Origin: CAZTHC01 sp964613425
Lineage (GTDB): Bacteria > Bacillota > Clostridia > TANB77 > CAG-508
DNA length: 21,501 nucleotides
Direction of reading: 5' to 3'
NCBI GenBank assembly: GCA_964613425.1
Contig: CAZTHC010000016.1
Span: 1 to 21,501 of the forward strand
Of this stretch, positions 21,416 to 21,501 are shown one piece after another (position 1 is the first letter of the stretch; every line of letters starts with the position of its first letter). Position numbers and translations under genes: made by a program. The notes under the pieces were generated by a model. The model was not told where the DNA came from and searched no databases. It saw only the letters and a list, made by a program, of their open reading frames with translations.

Positions 21416-21501
21416 GGGTAGGTGGCCGAGTGGCTAAAGGCGGCAGACTGTAAATCTGTTCTCATACGAGTACGATGGTTCGAATCCATCCCTGCCCACC
21501 A
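21416..21501 (+). tRNA. tRNA-Tyr (GTA)
   Basis: A class II tRNA with a long variable arm. Acceptor GGGTAGG (21416-21422) pairs with CCTGCCC (21491-21497) with one T-G pair. The anticodon loop contains GTA at 21450-21452. Encoded CCA ends exactly at the last base of the window. More tRNA genes may follow. Confidence 0.95.

Overview
The window is AT-rich DNA from a member of the Bacillota, most likely a Clostridia-type organism. It carries spoIVB and spoVG, the ireB-ruvX-DUF1292 (yrzL-yrrK-yrzB) cluster, AGGAGG-type ribosome binding sites, tRNA genes with encoded CCA, and Arg encoded mostly by AGA. No species can be named. Apart from one gene at 9319-10047, codon use looks uniform and there is no phage, IS or CRISPR.

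Layout. (1) 1-2296: the 3' part of an EnvC-like M23 peptidase and an S41 C-terminal processing protease, a pair usually found beside ftsEX. (2) 2398-2750: a tRNA-Val/Asp/Phe operon with a textbook promoter and a terminator, then about 270 bp of non-coding DNA with small repeats and a second terminator. (3) 2961-7842: an apparent six-gene operon. Three poorly known genes come first: a signal-peptide plus two-TM protein, a TadZ/CpaE-like ATPase with a broken P-loop and two AT-hook motifs, and a membrane GAF plus degenerate GGDEF protein. They lead into ireB, ruvX and a DUF1292 gene. (4) 7977-9192: spoIVB, intact except for a single +1 frameshift just before its catalytic serine, and not followed by spo0A. 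(5) 9228-10120: a separately promoted and terminated unknown gene with a possible C-type-lectin-like end. (6) 10133-12089: murC (minus) diverging from spoVG, which has a consensus SigH promoter and a perfect 12-bp inverted repeat in its leader. (7) 12134-13187: pgsA and an RNHCP-domain gene. (8) 13190-14537 (minus): a RelA/SpoT-type synthetase-domain protein coupled to a CmpB-family membrane protein. (9) 14539-17741: a U32 peptidase-family gene and dxs. (10) 17738-20162: a TetR regulator and a long-chain acyl-CoA ligase whose conserved N-terminus lies across a second +1 frameshift. (11) 20178-21501: an unknown helical protein, then tRNA-CAT and tRNA-Tyr.

The most unusual observation is that the two frameshifts share a form. 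In both, the 0-frame codon at the break is CGG, and skipping its C so that GGN is read next restores the conserved protein. By eye I found no in-frame CGG in any other recognised gene of the window; the only other one is codon 15 of the unknown gene at 9319. This could be +1 frameshifting at a hungry or unassigned CGG codon, or two coincidental mutations or sequencing errors. The second notable item is the TadZ-like/GAF-GGDEF three-gene set in which both signature active sites are degenerate. The third is a family of small gta-GG-CG...CG-CC palindromes scattered through intergenic gaps.
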